NCBI GenBank assembly: GCA_965260995.1
Contig: CBDHCD010000003.1
Span: 186,001-250,000 of the forward strand
DNA from: JBBROS01 sp965260995
Lineage (GTDB): Bacteria; Pseudomonadota; Alphaproteobacteria; Acetobacterales; Acetobacteraceae
Length of the DNA stretch: 64,000 nt
Reading direction: 5' to 3'
Both the position numbers and the translations under genes were made by a program. This document shows, one piece after another, positions 36,630 to 46,677 of this stretch (its first letter is position 1; the number at the start of each line of letters is the position of its first letter). The notes below the pieces were generated by a model. It did no database searches, was not told the DNA's origin, and worked only from the letters and a program-made list of their open reading frames with translations.

Positions 36630-37650
36630 CGGCGGCGTCCTCGGCGGCGCGCAGCAGCCGCAGGAAGTTGCCGCCCCAGAGCTGCGCGATCTCGGCGGCC
36701 GAGTAGCCGCGCGCCAGCAGCTCGGCCGTCAGGTTGGCGCTCTCGCCGGCGTCGTGCCAGCCGGTGAAGCCGCCGCCACCGTCGAAGTCGGAGCTGATGC
36801 CGACGTGGGCCAGGCCGATGCGCTTCACCGCGTAGTCGAGGTGGTCCATGTAGTCCGACACCGTGACCTGGTCGGCCTTCGCGCCGCGCTTGACGAAGCT
36901 CGGTACGGCCGTGATGTTGACCATGCCGCCGCAGTCGCGGAAGGCGTCGAGCAACTGGTCGTCGGCGTTGCGCGGCACGTCGCACAGCGCCCGCAGGCAG
37001 GAATGCGTCGCCAGCACCGGCGTGCGTGACAGCCGGGCCGCCTGCAGCGCGCCTTGCAGGCTGACGTGCGACACGTCCACCATCATGCCGAGCCGGTTCA
37101 TCTCCGCCACCGCGTCGCGCCCCAGAGGGCTGAGGCCGCCGTGCAGCGTTTCGCCGTCGTCGAGGTCCTTGCGCGGGTTGCTGCTGTCGGCCAGCGCGTT
37201 GTGGCCGTTGTGGGTCAGCGTCACGTAGCGCGCGCCCTTGGCCCGGAACCGCGCCAGCACGCCGAGGTCCTCGCCGATGGCGTGCCCGTTCTCGACCGCG
37301 GGCACGATCGCCACCGCGCCGTCCCGCTTGGCCGCCTCGATGGCGTCGGCGGTGTCGCACACCCGGGCGTGGCCGTCGGTCATGGCGTTGATCGCGTCGA
37401 GCATCGCCAGCGCCCGTTCCGTCGCCGCCTGGTAGCCCTCCGCCGTGCGCGGCCCTTGCGGCACGTAGGCGGCGAAGCACCCGGCGGCCAGGCCGCCGCG
37501 CCGCATCTTGGGCAGGTCGACCCGGCGCGGCCCGTCCTCGAACGGGCTGGGGCCGGGCGGCCAGGGGATGTCGATGTGGGTGTCGATCGTGACCAGCCCG
37601 GCGTGCAGCGCCGCCGCGTCCGGCCCCTGCTTCTGCTCGACGTCGGCCAT
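36622..37650 (-). CDS. membrane dipeptidase-like amidohydrolase (peptidase M19)
   Basis: The 342-residue protein is a renal-dipeptidase-like zinc enzyme. Metal-binding elements are the N-terminal HxD (TIDTHIDIPW), the glutamate in PAVENGHAIGE, and histidines in MVDVSHVSLQG and LATHSCLRAL. The substrate-loop motif RNADDQLL and the distal ISSDFDGG complete the family pattern. Bacterial members hydrolyse dipeptides, including D-amino acid ones, or act in small-molecule pathways. It begins 2 nt after the cleavage-enzyme gene and is cytosolic by the absence of a signal peptide. Confidence 0.92.
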   Translation of the reverse strand: MADVEQKQGPDAAALHAGLVTIDTHIDIPWPPGPSPFEDGPRRVDLPKMRRGGLAAGCFAAYVPQGPRTAEGYQAATERALAMLDAINAMTDGHARVCDTADAIEAAKRDGAVAIVPAVENGHAIGEDLGVLARFRAKGARYVTLTHNGHNALADSSNPRKDLDDGETLHGGLSPLGRDAVAEMNRLGMMVDVSHVSLQGALQAARLSRTPVLATHSCLRALCDVPRNADDQLLDAFRDCGGMVNITAVPSFVKRGAKADQVTVSDYMDHLDYAVKRIGLAHVGISSDFDGGGGFTGWHDAGESANLTAELLARGYSAAEIAQLWGGNFLRLLRAAEDAADA

Positions 37651-37652
37651 CG

Positions 37653-38582
37653 TCAGAACCCCACCCGGTCGCCGCCCTTGAGGTGCAGGATCGCCCGCGC
37701 CTCGGCCGGCGTCGCGATCTCCAGGCTGAGGTCCTCCAGGATGCGGCGGATCTTAGCCACCTGCTCGGCGTTGGAGGTCGCCATCTTGCCGCGGCCGATG
37801 TAGAGGCTGTCCTCAAGGCCGACGCGGACGTTGCCGCCCATGATCCCGGCCATCGTCGTGAACGCCATCTGGTGCCGCCCGGCCGCCAGCACCGACCACA
37901 CGTAGTCGGCGCCGAACAGGCGGTCCGCCGTTTCGCGCATGAACATCAGGTTGCGCTGCTCCGCGCCGATGCCGCCCAGGATGCCGAAGATCGTTTGCGT
38001 GAACAGCGGCGGCTCCACCACCTTGCGGTCCAGCATGTGCGCCAGGTTGTAGAGGTGGCCCACGTCGTAGCACTCGAACTCGAACCGCGTGCCGTGGCCG
38101 CGGCCGAGCCGCTCCACGATGTTCTCGATATCCTGGAAGGTGTTGCGGAAGATGTGGTTGACCGTCCCTTCGAGGTAGGGCTTCTCCCAGGCGTGCTTCC
38201 ATTGGGTGATCTTCTCGCCGGCGCGGGAGATGTTGAAGTTCATCGACCCCATGTTGAGGCTGCACATCTCGGGTTTGGCCTGCATGGGCGCGGCCAGCCG
38301 CTCCTCCAGCGACATGTTGAGGCCGCCGCCCGTGGTGATGTTCACCACGGCGTCGGTCGATTGCTTGATGGTGGGCAGGAAGCGCATGAACACGGCCGGG
38401 TCGGGCGTGGGCTCGCCCGTGGCCGGGTCGCGGGCGTGCAGGTGGATGATGGCCGCGCCCGCTTCCGCCGCCTCGATGCTGGCCGCCGCGATCTGCTCCG
38501 GGGTGATCGGCAGCGCGTCCGACATGCTGGGGGTGTGGATGGCGCCAGTGATGGCGCAGCTGATGATGACCTTGGCCGGCAC
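37653..38582 (-). CDS. beta-keto acid cleavage enzyme (BKACE, DUF849 family)
   Basis: This 309-residue enzyme belongs to the BKACE family, which includes 3-keto-5-aminohexanoate cleavage enzyme. Family members condense a beta-keto acid with acetyl-CoA to give acetoacetate and a CoA ester. Visible features are ISCAITGAIHTPSMS, the zinc-binding IHLHARDP, VNITTGGG and the C-terminal GGNVRVGLEDSLYIGRGKMATSN. GTG 38582 is fixed by GGAGGGAGGAC 7-8 nt upstream; the frame extends further upstream only through the tRNA region. It heads a minus-strand run with a dipeptidase and an aldo/keto reductase, suggesting a catabolic route for an amino-acid-like compound. Confidence 0.9.
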   Translation of the reverse strand: MPAKVIISCAITGAIHTPSMSDALPITPEQIAAASIEAAEAGAAIIHLHARDPATGEPTPDPAVFMRFLPTIKQSTDAVVNITTGGGLNMSLEERLAAPMQAKPEMCSLNMGSMNFNISRAGEKITQWKHAWEKPYLEGTVNHIFRNTFQDIENIVERLGRGHGTRFEFECYDVGHLYNLAHMLDRKVVEPPLFTQTIFGILGGIGAEQRNLMFMRETADRLFGADYVWSVLAAGRHQMAFTTMAGIMGGNVRVGLEDSLYIGRGKMATSNAEQVAKIRRILEDLSLEIATPAEARAILHLKGGDRVGF

Positions 38583-38704
38583 GGGCGTGTCCTCCCTCCT
38601 GGTGGGCGTCTTGGCGGGCGTTGTTGCGCCGATCCTGCACCGCCGGCCCGGCGACGAACAGGGGTGGCGCTGCGGAACGCGTTTGGCTATGGTCTCTTTC
38701 GCAT

Positions 38705-39017
38705 GTCCGCGTAGCTCAGCAGGATAGAGCACAGGATTCCTAAGGCAATTGGGCGCGGCGCAGGGAAACGGCGCCGCGGATCCGCTCAAAGTCGGGGAAC
38801 GCTTCGGCGCACGCGCGCCATGCCGATCCCGAGCCAAGCCGCGGCCCCCTCGGCCGAGGACGGTGTAGAGACTGGACGGGCGGCGCCTACCGGCCTTCGG
38901 GTCCAGGGCGAAGGGACAGTCCAGACCACGAACGCCGCCCTTCTCGGGGCGGCGGCGGCGAAAGCCGAAGTGGGATGAATCCTGGGGCCGTGGGTTCGAA
39001 TCCCGCCGCGGACACCA
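38705..39017 (+). tRNA. tRNA-Arg(CCU), interrupted by a group I intron
   Basis: The exons are 38705-38741 and 38978-39017. Acceptor strands GTCCGCG and CGCGGAC pair fully and the 3' ACCA is encoded. The D arm contains GCTC/GAGC, the T arm has GTGGG-TTCGAAT-CCCGC, and joining the exons gives anticodon stem CAGGA/TCCTG with loop TTCCTAA. The anticodon is therefore CCU, for Arg AGG codons. The joined product is 77 nt. The interruption lies directly after the third anticodon base, the place known for the Agrobacterium tRNA-Arg(CCU) group I intron. Confidence 0.92.
38742..38977 (+). ncRNA. group I intron (IC3-like) in tRNA-Arg(CCU)
   Basis: The 236-nt insert follows a U at the 5' splice site and ends in G, as group I introns do. 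GGG at 38751-38753 can pair with the CCU exon end as internal guide. A perfect 8-bp P2 stem (38754-38761 with 38771-38778) follows. GAGCCAAGC (38831-38839), GGTGTAGAGACTGGACGG (38862-38879) and AGTCCAG (38918-38924) correspond to the conserved core of the Azoarcus tRNA-Ile intron. A P9-like CGGC-GAAA-GCCG hairpin lies at 38956-38967. No endonuclease ORF is inside. Self-splicing is expected from the family but not shown by sequence alone. Confidence 0.9.
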
Positions 39018-39127
39018 TGCCCCGCCCCGTCGTGCGCGGCGTATCGGACAGAGTTCAACCAAAACTGACATGCCCGCCCGGGCGGGCCGTGGTTGTTTGC
39101 GCCGCCCGTTCACAGAGCCTGCTGCCC

Positions 39128-39427
39128 ATGCCCTTCTCCGCCGACCCGATCCCCGCGCGCTTCTCCCCCGCGCAGCGCGAGTCCATCACCGCTTGGGCCG
39201 ACCGCCGCCCGTCGGGCTTCCGCGTCCGTTTCGCCGACGAGGACGGCTGGTCCGAGGTGGCCGAGGTGTTCCAGCTCGACCCGCAGGACCTCTGCTTCCT
39301 GCTGCAGGCCACCGGGGACGGGCAGGTGGTCCTCACCCGCATGTCGGGTGGCGCGTGGCACCTCGACACCGTCGAGCAGGCGTTGGCGCACCTGCTGCGC
39401 TTGGAAGCGATGAGCGGAGCGTCCTGA
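39128..39427 (+). CDS. small conserved-looking hypothetical protein
   Basis: I do not recognise this 99-residue protein. It is hydrophilic, with no signal peptide or membrane segment. It reads like a compact alpha/beta domain: RFSPAQRESITAWADRRPSGF, then alternating strands through FADEDGWSEVAEVFQLD, and a final helix VEQALAHLLRLEAM. ATG 39128 is the only start giving a normal N terminus; upstream sequence is tRNA-derived. It lies just downstream of the tRNA and is followed by a short direct repeat. Confidence 0.6.
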   Translation: MPFSADPIPARFSPAQRESITAWADRRPSGFRVRFADEDGWSEVAEVFQLDPQDLCFLLQATGDGQVVLTRMSGGAWHLDTVEQALAHLLRLEAMSGAS

Positions 39428-39444
39428 GCGCCGCGCCCTCGGCT

Positions 39445-39478
39445 GTGCCGCGCCCTTGACCGTGCCGCGCCCTTGACC
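39445..39478 (+). repeat. 17-bp direct tandem repeat
   Basis: GTGCCGCGCCCTTGACC occurs twice in direct succession, followed by a partial third start (GTGCCGCC). Each copy contains TTGACC, which resembles a -35 box, but no -10 at proper spacing is clear. It lies between the small hypothetical gene and the glycosyltransferase-like gene. Confidence 0.75.
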
Positions 39479-39534
39479 GTGCCGCCTTGGCGCGGCACGA
39501 GCGTTCGGGCGCCCCGGGGCGCCGCGGAGACCTC

Positions 39535-40464
39535 ATGCGCCTGCTCGTCACCATCCCGCATTTCTGCCGCCGTGGCCCGGGCGACCCGCCGGCCTACGGT
39601 TCGGAGTCCGGCGACGTCGACGCCCGGCTGAGCCAGGTCGGGCGCTGCCTCGCCGCCCTGCACCAGACCTTCGGTCCCCGCCAGGCCCTCGCCGCCACCA
39701 AGCCGAGCCCGGCCAACACCACCCTGGGCGCCGCCGTCGACGTCGTGCTGGTCACGAGCCACGACCAGCACGTGGCCGACGCGCTGCCGCGCCACCTGTT
39801 CGCGCAGGTCGCGACCGACGTCGAGCCGCGCAACCTGGGTTTCGCCTGCCACGCGGTCATGCGCGAGCACGCCGGGCGCTACGATTGCTACGCCTATCTC
39901 GAGGACGACATCGAGGTCGCCGACCCGCTGTTCTTCGCCAAGCTCGGCTGGTTCTCGCGGCAGTTCGGCCATTCCGCCCTGCTGCAACCCAACCGCTTTG
40001 AGCTCGCGCCCGACTTGGAGACGATGAAGCTCTACGTCGACGGCGACACGGCCGCGCTCGGCCTGCCGGCGCGCTACCAGGACATCGCCACCCGGCCGCG
40101 GCTGGTGGCCGACGCGTTCGGCCGGTCGTTCCTGTTCGAGCGGGTCAACAACGTCCATTCCGGCTGCTTCTTCCTCAACGCGCCGCAACTGGCGCGGGTG
40201 GCGGCCTCGCCCCAGTTCGGCAAGCCGACCGCGGAGTTCTTCGGCCCGCTCGAGAGCGCGGCCACGCTGATGATCATGCGCGCCTTCGAGGTCTACAAAC
40301 CGGCCCGGGAGAACGCCGGCTTCCTGGAGGTCCAGCACCTCGGCCGCCGCTTCCTGACGCCGCGCCAGGACCAGCCGGCCCCGCCAGCCCGGCCGGATGA
40401 GGCGGACGACGCGCCCGTCCCCGCTCTCACCCACGCCCACGTCCACGCCGACGTGCCAGCTTGA
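39535..40464 (+). CDS. putative glycosyltransferase-like protein (GT-A type)
   Basis: The protein is 309 residues from ATG 39535 (MRLLVTIPHFC); ATG 39487 would add 16. It begins like a GT-A glycosyltransferase, has VDVVLVTSHDQ in the middle, and contains CYAYLEDDIEVADP, an acidic metal-binding-like motif comparable to the DxD of nucleotide-sugar enzymes. It also has NNVHSGCFFLN further on. Donor and acceptor are unknown, and the family is not one I can name. Its TGA overlaps the TTG start of the following exporter gene (TTGA). Confidence 0.65.
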   Translation: MRLLVTIPHFCRRGPGDPPAYGSESGDVDARLSQVGRCLAALHQTFGPRQALAATKPSPANTTLGAAVDVVLVTSHDQHVADALPRHLFAQVATDVEPRNLGFACHAVMREHAGRYDCYAYLEDDIEVADPLFFAKLGWFSRQFGHSALLQPNRFELAPDLETMKLYVDGDTAALGLPARYQDIATRPRLVADAFGRSFLFERVNNVHSGCFFLNAPQLARVAASPQFGKPTAEFFGPLESAATLMIMRAFEVYKPARENAGFLEVQHLGRRFLTPRQDQPAPPARPDEADDAPVPALTHAHVHADVPA

Positions 40465-41810
40465 CCGGGGCCGACGGCGTCCCGCCCGCCCAGCGCCGGG
40501 CGGCGGTGCTGACCATCGTCATCGCCGTCGGCATGGCCTCGCTTGACACCAGCATCGCCAACACCGCGCTGCCCACCATCGCCGCCGACCTGCGCGCGAG
40601 CCCGGCGGCTTCGATCTGGATCGTCAACGCTTACCAGCTCGCCCTCGTCGCCACCTTGCTGCCGCTGGGCGCCTTGGGGGAGATCGTCGGCTTTCGCCGG
40701 GTCTACGTCACCGGGCTGGTGGTGTTCACCGCCGCCTCGCTGTTGTGCGCCTCGTCATGGTCGCTGCCGAGCATCACCGCGGCCCGCGTGCTGCAGGGCC
40801 TGGGCGCCGCCGGGGTGATGAGCGTCAACACCGCGCTGATCCGCTTCATCTACCCGGCCAACCAGCTCGGCCGCGGCGTCGGCTTCAACGCGCTCGTCGT
40901 CGCCGTCTCGACCGCGCTGGGGCCGAGCGTCGCCGCCCTGGTCCTGTCGGTCGCGGCCTGGCCGCTGTTGTTCGCGATCAACGTGCCGGCGGGGCTGCTC
41001 GCCATCCTGCTCGCGTGGCGCGCGCTGCCCGAGACGCCGCGGGCGGCGCGGCGGTTCGATCTGGCGGGAGCGGCGTTGAACGCGGTCACGTTCGCCGCCC
41101 TCATCCTGGCGATCGGCGAGGCGGCCCACCGGGCCAGCGGGCTGGAAACGGCGGCGGCGCTGCTGGTCGTGCTGGTCGCCGGCACGCTGCTGGTGCGCCG
41201 GCAGCTCGGCCAGGCCGCGCCGCTGCTGCCGATCGACCTTTACCGCCGGCCGTTGTTCGCGCTGTCGTCGGCCACCTCGATGTGCTCCTTCGCAGCGCAG
41301 GGCTTGTCGTTCGTGTCCCTGCCGTTCCTGTTCCAGACGGTGATGGGGCGCAGCGCGTTCGAGACCGGCGTGCTGCTGACGCCCTGGCCGGTGGCGACGG
41401 CGATCATGGCCCCGATCGCCGGGCCTTTGTCCGACCGCTACCCCCCTGCCATCCTGGGCGGCTTCGGGATGCTGATCCTGGCCGGGGGCCTGCTGCTGAT
41501 GGCGACGCTGCCCGCGGGCGTGAGCGAGCAGGGCATCATGCTGCGGCTGCTGGTGTGCGGCGCCGGGTTCGGGCTGTTCCAGTCGCCCAACCTCAAGGCG
41601 ATCATGTCGGCGGCTCCGCCGAACCGCAGCGGCGGCGCGAGCGGCACCGTCGCCACCTCGCGCCTGCTCGGCCAATCGATCGGCGCGGCGCTGGTGGCGT
41701 TGTGCTTCGGCATCGCGCCGCAGGACGGGCCGGTGCTGGCGCTGGTCCTGGCCGCCGTGTTCGCCGGGGTGGCGAGCGGCATCAGCTTCTCGCGCCTGCT
41801 GGCGAAGTGA
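40461..41810 (+). CDS. MFS transporter, DHA2 (drug:H+ antiporter) type
   Basis: The 449-residue inner-membrane protein has 13 to 14 hydrophobic segments and DHA2 marks: LDTSIANTALPTIAADL in helix 1, the WIVNAYQLALVATLLPLGALGEIVGFRRVY loop and LQGLGAAGVMSVNTALIR. It starts with TTG at 40461, overlapping the upstream gene, so it is probably co-translated with it. Substrates are typically drugs or dyes; none can be assigned here. The stop is 67 nt before the end of the convergent ExeA-like gene. Confidence 0.9.
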   Translation: MTGADGVPPAQRRAAVLTIVIAVGMASLDTSIANTALPTIAADLRASPAASIWIVNAYQLALVATLLPLGALGEIVGFRRVYVTGLVVFTAASLLCASSWSLPSITAARVLQGLGAAGVMSVNTALIRFIYPANQLGRGVGFNALVVAVSTALGPSVAALVLSVAAWPLLFAINVPAGLLAILLAWRALPETPRAARRFDLAGAALNAVTFAALILAIGEAAHRASGLETAAALLVVLVAGTLLVRRQLGQAAPLLPIDLYRRPLFALSSATSMCSFAAQGLSFVSLPFLFQTVMGRSAFETGVLLTPWPVATAIMAPIAGPLSDRYPPAILGGFGMLILAGGLLLMATLPAGVSEQGIMLRLLVCGAGFGLFQSPNLKAIMSAAPPNRSGGASGTVATSRLLGQSIGAALVALCFGIAPQDGPVLALVLAAVFAGVASGISFSRLLAK

Positions 41811-41877
41811 TCCGAGCCCAGGGTCGAGATCAGCGGGCCTGCTCGCGGGAAGTCCTGGCGCAGGGGAGCGTGCGCCG

Positions 41878-43479
41878 TCAGCGGGGCAGCCAGACCTCGA
41901 TCGTTCCGCGCGACGGGGACGGGCGGAAGGTGGAGAAATCCTGCACGGCCCACGAGAGGCCGCTGCCTTTCATGCGCGTGGCCGTGTCCCAAGCGAGCGA
42001 CTCGTCCTCCGGATGATAGTAGCGGATCGTTGGCCGGCCGGGCGTGTCGGCCACCTCGCGGGTCTCGACCATGCCGGGGCGGGGCCGCAGGTCGGCGACA
42101 AGGCCCTTCGAGACCGCCTCCGCGTCCGTGGACCCGGCGGGCACGTGGATAACGACGCGGGGCGGCGGCTCGGCCGTTGCCGGCGCCGGCGCTGCTGCCG
42201 GGGGAGTGCTAGCATTGCGCGCGCGCCAGGCCAGGAACTCGTCGAACAACGCGCCGCGCTGCGCTTCCGAAAGGGTCGCGGCGCCGAGGCCCGAGTTCAG
42301 CAGGAACGCGTCGAACTCGCGGCGCAGCCGGGCCGGCGAGTTCGCGACGGACGGCGGCGTGATCACGCTGGGCAGCGTCGGCGGAGACGAGGGCGTGGAA
42401 TCAGGCTCGATGGCCGCCGGAGGGGTTGCCGGCGGCGGGGCGGCCGTCGTGAGGGCCGGCGCGACCGCTTTCGGCGGCGGGGTGGCCGGACTTGACTGGG
42501 GTGGGCTCGGCTGAGGTGGGGCGGCGAGCGGGACAGTGGCCGGGGATTGCGGCTCGGCGGGCCGCAGGCTGGCGAGCGCCGGCCGGGCCGGGACATCGCG
42601 GTAGAACACCGAGCGCAAGCCGAAGAACGCGCCCGTCGCCAGGGCTGCCAGCACCACGAGGGTGAGCAGCGCCGGCAATAGCGCGCCGCGCCGGCGCGGC
42701 GAGAGGTCACCGCCCGGTTCGGCGCGCACGGCGAGGCGTTCCGCCGCGTTGGGTGTCGGCGTCGGCGGCTCATCGTCGGCCGGCTCGTAGAACGGGAACG
42801 ACGGGTCCGGCAGGCGATCGAGGCCGATGTCCGGCTTCGGTTCGGGGCGCGCGACGCTGACGGTCCTTTGGCCGGGGCGGAAGATCGAGGCTTTGGCGCC
42901 CAGGGCTTTATCGCCTGGGGCCTTGCCCGGCCGCTCCGGCACGCCCGGGATGGCCGTGGCGTCCGGCTCGGCCGGGCCCGGCCGCTCGAAGCCGAGCGCC
43001 TGGCGCAGCGGCTGCAACCCGTCCTCATCGAGCAAGGCCCGGAACGATGGGCGACCGACGAACACCACCTGCAGAGTCGGGCATCCCTCAAGCGCGAAGT
43101 AAGGCGTCATCGCCTGCAGCGAGCGCAGCACCTTGGGGTGCAGCGTTTCCGCCTGTTCGATCAGCAACACGACGCAGGCCTCCTGCCCCTGCCGCTCCGC
43201 GATGGCGCGCACGATCAGCCGGGCGTCATCTTCGAGGAACACCTCGCCTTCCGGTCCCGCGACCTGGATCAGGATGCGTTCCAAGGTGAGCGGCGAGCGC
43301 AGTGGGTTGCCGACATGCACCACGCGCGTGTCCGATCCGACCATGCTTTGCAGCAGCCGCAGCAACGCGACGCCGCGGGCCTGGTCGTCTTCCAGCAACA
43401 GGGACGTGAACGGGGAGCTGCCCGGCGTGGCCCTTGCCTGCTCCGCCCCCGTCGTGGCGAGCGCCTCGGTCTCGGACAT
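41878..43479 (-). CDS. ExeA-like membrane protein with degenerate ATPase domain
   Basis: The 533-residue protein has an N-terminal region (about 20-165) resembling the AAA domain of ExeA/GspA-type proteins, with a Walker-B-like ACVVLLIEQAETL and FVGRPSFRALL. The expected P-loop GxxGxGKT is absent. One membrane helix lies near 262-285, then a Pro/Ala-rich linker (about 300-360). A LSEAQRGALFDEFLAW motif follows near 395, and a C-terminal domain of about 100 residues ends in RYYHPEDESLAWDTATRMKGSGL...GTIEVWLPR. It is 3 nt downstream of a small lipoprotein gene. An envelope or export role is inferred from layout only. Confidence 0.7.
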   Translation of the reverse strand: MSETEALATTGAEQARATPGSSPFTSLLLEDDQARGVALLRLLQSMVGSDTRVVHVGNPLRSPLTLERILIQVAGPEGEVFLEDDARLIVRAIAERQGQEACVVLLIEQAETLHPKVLRSLQAMTPYFALEGCPTLQVVFVGRPSFRALLDEDGLQPLRQALGFERPGPAEPDATAIPGVPERPGKAPGDKALGAKASIFRPGQRTVSVARPEPKPDIGLDRLPDPSFPFYEPADDEPPTPTPNAAERLAVRAEPGGDLSPRRRGALLPALLTLVVLAALATGAFFGLRSVFYRDVPARPALASLRPAEPQSPATVPLAAPPQPSPPQSSPATPPPKAVAPALTTAAPPPATPPAAIEPDSTPSSPPTLPSVITPPSVANSPARLRREFDAFLLNSGLGAATLSEAQRGALFDEFLAWRARNASTPPAAAPAPATAEPPPRVVIHVPAGSTDAEAVSKGLVADLRPRPGMVETREVADTPGRPTIRYYHPEDESLAWDTATRMKGSGLSWAVQDFSTFRPSPSRGTIEVWLPR

Positions 43480-43482
43480 CGA

Positions 43483-43797
43483 CTACAGACTCCCTTGCGG
43501 CCCGGCGCTGTCCGGCGCCGCTCGGTCTTGCGTCCTGAGGAACCCCTGGAACAGCTCCTCCTTCTCAGCGGGCGACAGCGTGACGCTGTGGGGCGATCCC
43601 GGCCCGGCTTGCGGCCGGGGGACCGGGGACGCGGCCGGGACCGGCCGGGGCGACAACCGGATCACGGCACGGTGTTGGGGTGCGACGGGCCTCGCCGTAT
43701 AAGCCTGCGGCTTTCCGACACATCCGGCCAGCAACGCCGCCGAGCCGATGGCGGCCATTGACCGGAGAACAGTGCAAAGTCGCATCACCACCCTCAA
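43483..43797 (-). CDS. small lipoprotein, partner of the ExeA-like protein
   Basis: The 104-residue protein has a signal with lipobox LLAGC (Cys about residue 26), a Pro-rich middle and the C-terminal motif LSPAEKEELFQGFL. That motif resembles LSEAQRGALFDEFL in the next protein, suggesting a shared segment or binding site. The start is ATG 43797 or ATG 43785. The stop is 3 nt before the downstream start, so the two are an operon. No family name is recognised. Confidence 0.7.
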   Translation of the reverse strand: MRVVMRLCTVLRSMAAIGSAALLAGCVGKPQAYTARPVAPQHRAVIRLSPRPVPAASPVPRPQAGPGSPHSVTLSPAEKEELFQGFLRTQDRAAPDSAGPQGSL

Positions 43798-43953
43798 TCA
43801 CCGTAACCGGCAGGAAAATCAACGTCGCGTCGCCGGAGCGGTTCGCCACGTCCGCCAGCCCTCACCTTCCTGCAACCCGAAATCGAGGATAGGCTGGACG
43901 GGTTACGAAATGGTTGCAACGCTCGCGCCGGCTGGCTCGTTGTAGCCAGCATC

Positions 43954-45884
<1,931 letters not shown>

Positions 45885-45894
45885 CGGCGCGGGC

Positions 45895-46650
45895 CTACAA
45901 TCGCCAGCCGACGTGGATCGCGGCGATGCCGCCGGTCAGGTTGCGGTGCCGCACCCGCGACAGCCCGGCGCCGCGCATCATCGCCGCCAGCGCGTCCTGG
46001 TCGGGGAAGGTGCGGATGCTCTCGGCCAAGTACTGGTAGCTGTCGGCGTCGCCCGCGACCACCTGGCCGAGCCGGGGCAACACGGCGAACGACCACGCGT
46101 CGTATGGCTTGGCCAGCGCGGCCACCTGCACGCGGGAGAACTCCAGGCAGTGGAACTGCCCGCCCGGCCGCAGCACGCGCCGCGCCTCCGTCAGCACCGC
46201 CTGCTTGTCGGTGCAGTTGCGCAGGCCGAACGCCATGCTGACCCGGTCCACGCAGCGGTCCGGCAGCGGCAGCGCCTCGGCGTCGGCGACCACGAGGCTC
46301 ACGCCGTCCCGCACCTGCCGCGCCGCCGCCCGCTCGGCCGCGACGCCCAGCATCTGCGCGTTGATGTCGGTCAGCCACGCCGGCCCACCGCCCCGGGCGC
46401 GCCAGGCGAAGGCGATGTCGCCGGTGCCGCCCGCGAGGTCGAGCAGGGCGCGGCCCGGCCGCGGGTCCATCCCGGCCACGAACTCGCGCTTCCACAGCCG
46501 GTGGACGCCGAGCGACATCAGGTCGTTCATCACGTCGTAGCGCCCGGCGACGCTGTCGAACACGGCGCGCACCATCGGCTTCTTGGCCTCGCGCGGCACG
46601 GTACGGTAGCCGAAATCGGTTTCGGCCGGGGTGTCGGTCTTGCTGGTCAT
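45895..46650 (-). CDS. ubiE: ubiquinone/menaquinone biosynthesis C-methyltransferase UbiE
   Basis: The 251-residue SAM-dependent methyltransferase acts on the quinone ring. Family signatures are FGYRTVPREAKKPMVRAVFDSVAGRYDVMNDLMSLG at the N terminus, DLAGGTGDIAF for SAM binding, and MAFGLRNCTDKQAVLTEARRVLRPGG. ATG 46650 is the family-normal start; the frame is open upstream through the antisense of mutM, which is not coding. It is divergent from mutM with 27 nt between start codons. No ubiB gene lies nearby, unlike many relatives. Confidence 0.95.
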   Translation of the reverse strand: MTSKTDTPAETDFGYRTVPREAKKPMVRAVFDSVAGRYDVMNDLMSLGVHRLWKREFVAGMDPRPGRALLDLAGGTGDIAFAWRARGGGPAWLTDINAQMLGVAAERAAARQVRDGVSLVVADAEALPLPDRCVDRVSMAFGLRNCTDKQAVLTEARRVLRPGGQFHCLEFSRVQVAALAKPYDAWSFAVLPRLGQVVAGDADSYQYLAESIRTFPDQDALAAMMRGAGLSRVRHRNLTGGIAAIHVGWRL

Positions 46651-46677
46651 CGCCGGAGCATATACGCCGGCGCGGCG

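Noticed and set aside
38583..39113. Upstream extension of the BKACE frame, including a stretch reading RRDSNPRPQDSSHFGF
   Set aside because: It is the antisense of the tRNA-Arg gene and its intron. Peptides of the form CPRRDSNPRPxD are a frequent artefact of translating tRNA genes.
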